A program made the position numbers and the translations under genes. Of a stretch of DNA of 64,000 nucleotides, positions 63,215 through 64,000 are shown in pieces. The notes under the pieces are model-generated. The model did no database searches and was not told the origin of the DNA. It saw nothing but the letters and a program-made list of their open reading frames with translations. The number at the start of each line of letters is the position of its first letter. Positions within the stretch are counted from its first letter, which is position 1. The DNA is from Apostichopus japonicus (taxonomy: Eukaryota; Echinodermata; Holothuroidea; Aspidochirotida; Stichopodidae). The DNA is taken from the NCBI RefSeq assembly GCF_037975245.1, contig NC_092582.1:3814501-3878500 (forward strand), in the 5' to 3' direction.

Positions 63215-63510
63215 TCAGGACATATTTTTTGATCCAAAAAATAGTTTGCACCAAGAAAACAAGTTTTCAGACCCCAATATTTTTGTGACCAACATATTTT
63301 TGGACCAAATTTTTTGGGGACAAACTTTTCCCCCCCCCCCAAAAAAATGTCACCAAAATTTTTTTTTTCTTTCTTTTTCGTGAACAAATTTTGGTCTCAA
63401 AAAATTTGGTCCGAAAAAATGTTGGTCCAAAAAAATCAAGTCCCCCCAAAAATATGGTCACAAAAATATTGGGGTCACAAAACTACTTTTCTTGGTACAA
63501 ACAAATTTGT
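63215..63510. repeat. Fold-back repeat in torsin intron 2
   Basis: An A/T-rich inverted repeat of about 300 bp. A 22-bp perfect arm pair (63270-63291 with 63455-63476) is embedded in longer imperfect arms. The outer segment ACCAAGAAAACAAG pairs with CTACTTTTCTTGGT, and an inner segment around TTGGACCAAATTTTTTGGGG pairs with the region around TTTGGTCC. The loop contains C and T runs. In the transcript it would form a long hairpin. It could be a MITE or a locally grown palindromic satellite. Confidence 0.75.
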
Positions 63511-63605
63511 TGGCCAAAATAATTTGAAATTGTCTTTTTCCTTCCTTAACATCTCTGTTATACTCACTCTTTGGAGAACTTACCAATTTTTCATTCTCTT
63601 CACAG

Positions 63606-63781
63606 AATAGACTTCAAACAGAGATTAAGCGTGAAACGAAGAATTGCAAATATTCTATATTTATATTTGACGAAATAGACAGCTTTCCAGCCGGTCTGTT
63701 AAATTCCATACGATCATATCTGGAACATTATCCCATGGTTGATGGTGTGGACTATAGGAATACAATATTCATCTTGTTAAG
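63606..63781 (+). CDS. Torsin, Walker B exon (gene continues beyond the window)
   Basis: The acceptor is TTCACAG ending at 63605. Translation in phase 0 gives NRLQTEIKRETKNCKYSIFIFDEID (residues 145-169); SIFIFDEID is the Walker B motif, matching human torsin-1 SIFIFDEMD. SFPAGLLNSIRSYLEHYPMVDGVDYRN follows, equivalent to [27 protein letters not shown], and TIFILL leads into the expected SNAG sensor-1 segment. The exon ends in two bases (AG) before GTGAG, so the next codon is Ser if the following exon begins with C or T. The remaining C-terminal exons (sensor 1, sensor 2 and C-terminal helices) lie past 64000, so functional completeness cannot be judged. Confidence 0.97.
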
Positions 63782-64000
63782 GTGAGATAACATTAAAAAA
63801 AAATGGTTGTAATGACACTAAAGTGGGTGATAAATAGTAATGGACATAGGGTTACTATTTCCTCTTCCTCATGTCCCGACTGCACCCCAAATTCTAACCC
63901 ACTTTACACTTGTCATCAATTTGTGTATGTTGTAATAGTCATAAAATGTCTTGCAAAGTATATATAATTTTTGTTTTGTATTTCTGTGTAAATTACTGCT
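63782..64000 (+). other. Start of torsin intron 3
   Basis: The sequence begins GTGAG and runs to the window edge without an acceptor followed by torsin-like codons. Nothing else was recognised. Confidence 0.8.

Overview
The window is a stretch of animal nuclear genome: AT-rich, intron-rich, gene-poor and full of diverged short transposons, long (TA)n tracts and poly-G/poly-C runs. Two protein-coding genes can be supported, both recognised from split exons with consistent GT-AG splice sites and reading phases. The protein sequences and repeat content suggest an invertebrate deuterostome, most likely an echinoderm such as a sea cucumber or sea urchin. That placement is inference; nothing in the sequence proves it.

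Minus strand, 45104 down to 12762: the NR6A1/GCNF orphan nuclear receptor. Four coding exons are visible: a DNA-binding-domain exon (44736-45104), a 56-bp micro-exon for the DNA-binding C-terminal extension (40430-40485), a 781-bp exon with hinge and most of the ligand-binding domain (13611-14391), and the terminal exon (12762-12994). They join in frame into 479 residues. The N-terminal coding exon and promoter were not found and should lie above 45104. The gene has a 26-kb intron (14392-40429) that holds most of the window's mobile-element debris.

Plus strand, 61536 to the right edge: the 5' part of a torsin (ER-lumen AAA+ ATPase). Three coding exons give 202 full residues: signal peptide, Cys-rich linker, Walker A (GTTGTGKN) and Walker B (SIFIFDEID). 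The gene continues past the window. A TATA-led possible 5'-UTR exon with a strong splice donor lies at about 60018-60129. The two genes are head to head, with about 15 kb of non-coding DNA between the last visible NR6A1 exon and the possible torsin promoter.

The rest is repeats. They include four hAT-like MITEs with 8-bp target duplications (one nested in another), two copies of a ~360-bp TIR element (one flanked by TTAA), a tRNA-derived SINE, a SINE-like fold-back, two diverged interspersed repeat families, a fold-back in torsin intron 2, several minisatellites (39-bp, 38-bp, 41-bp and 146-bp units), a 550-bp polypyrimidine tract and a 220-bp (TA)n tract. No rRNA, CRISPR array, long retroelement ORF or intact transposase was seen, and nothing points to a new multigene system.
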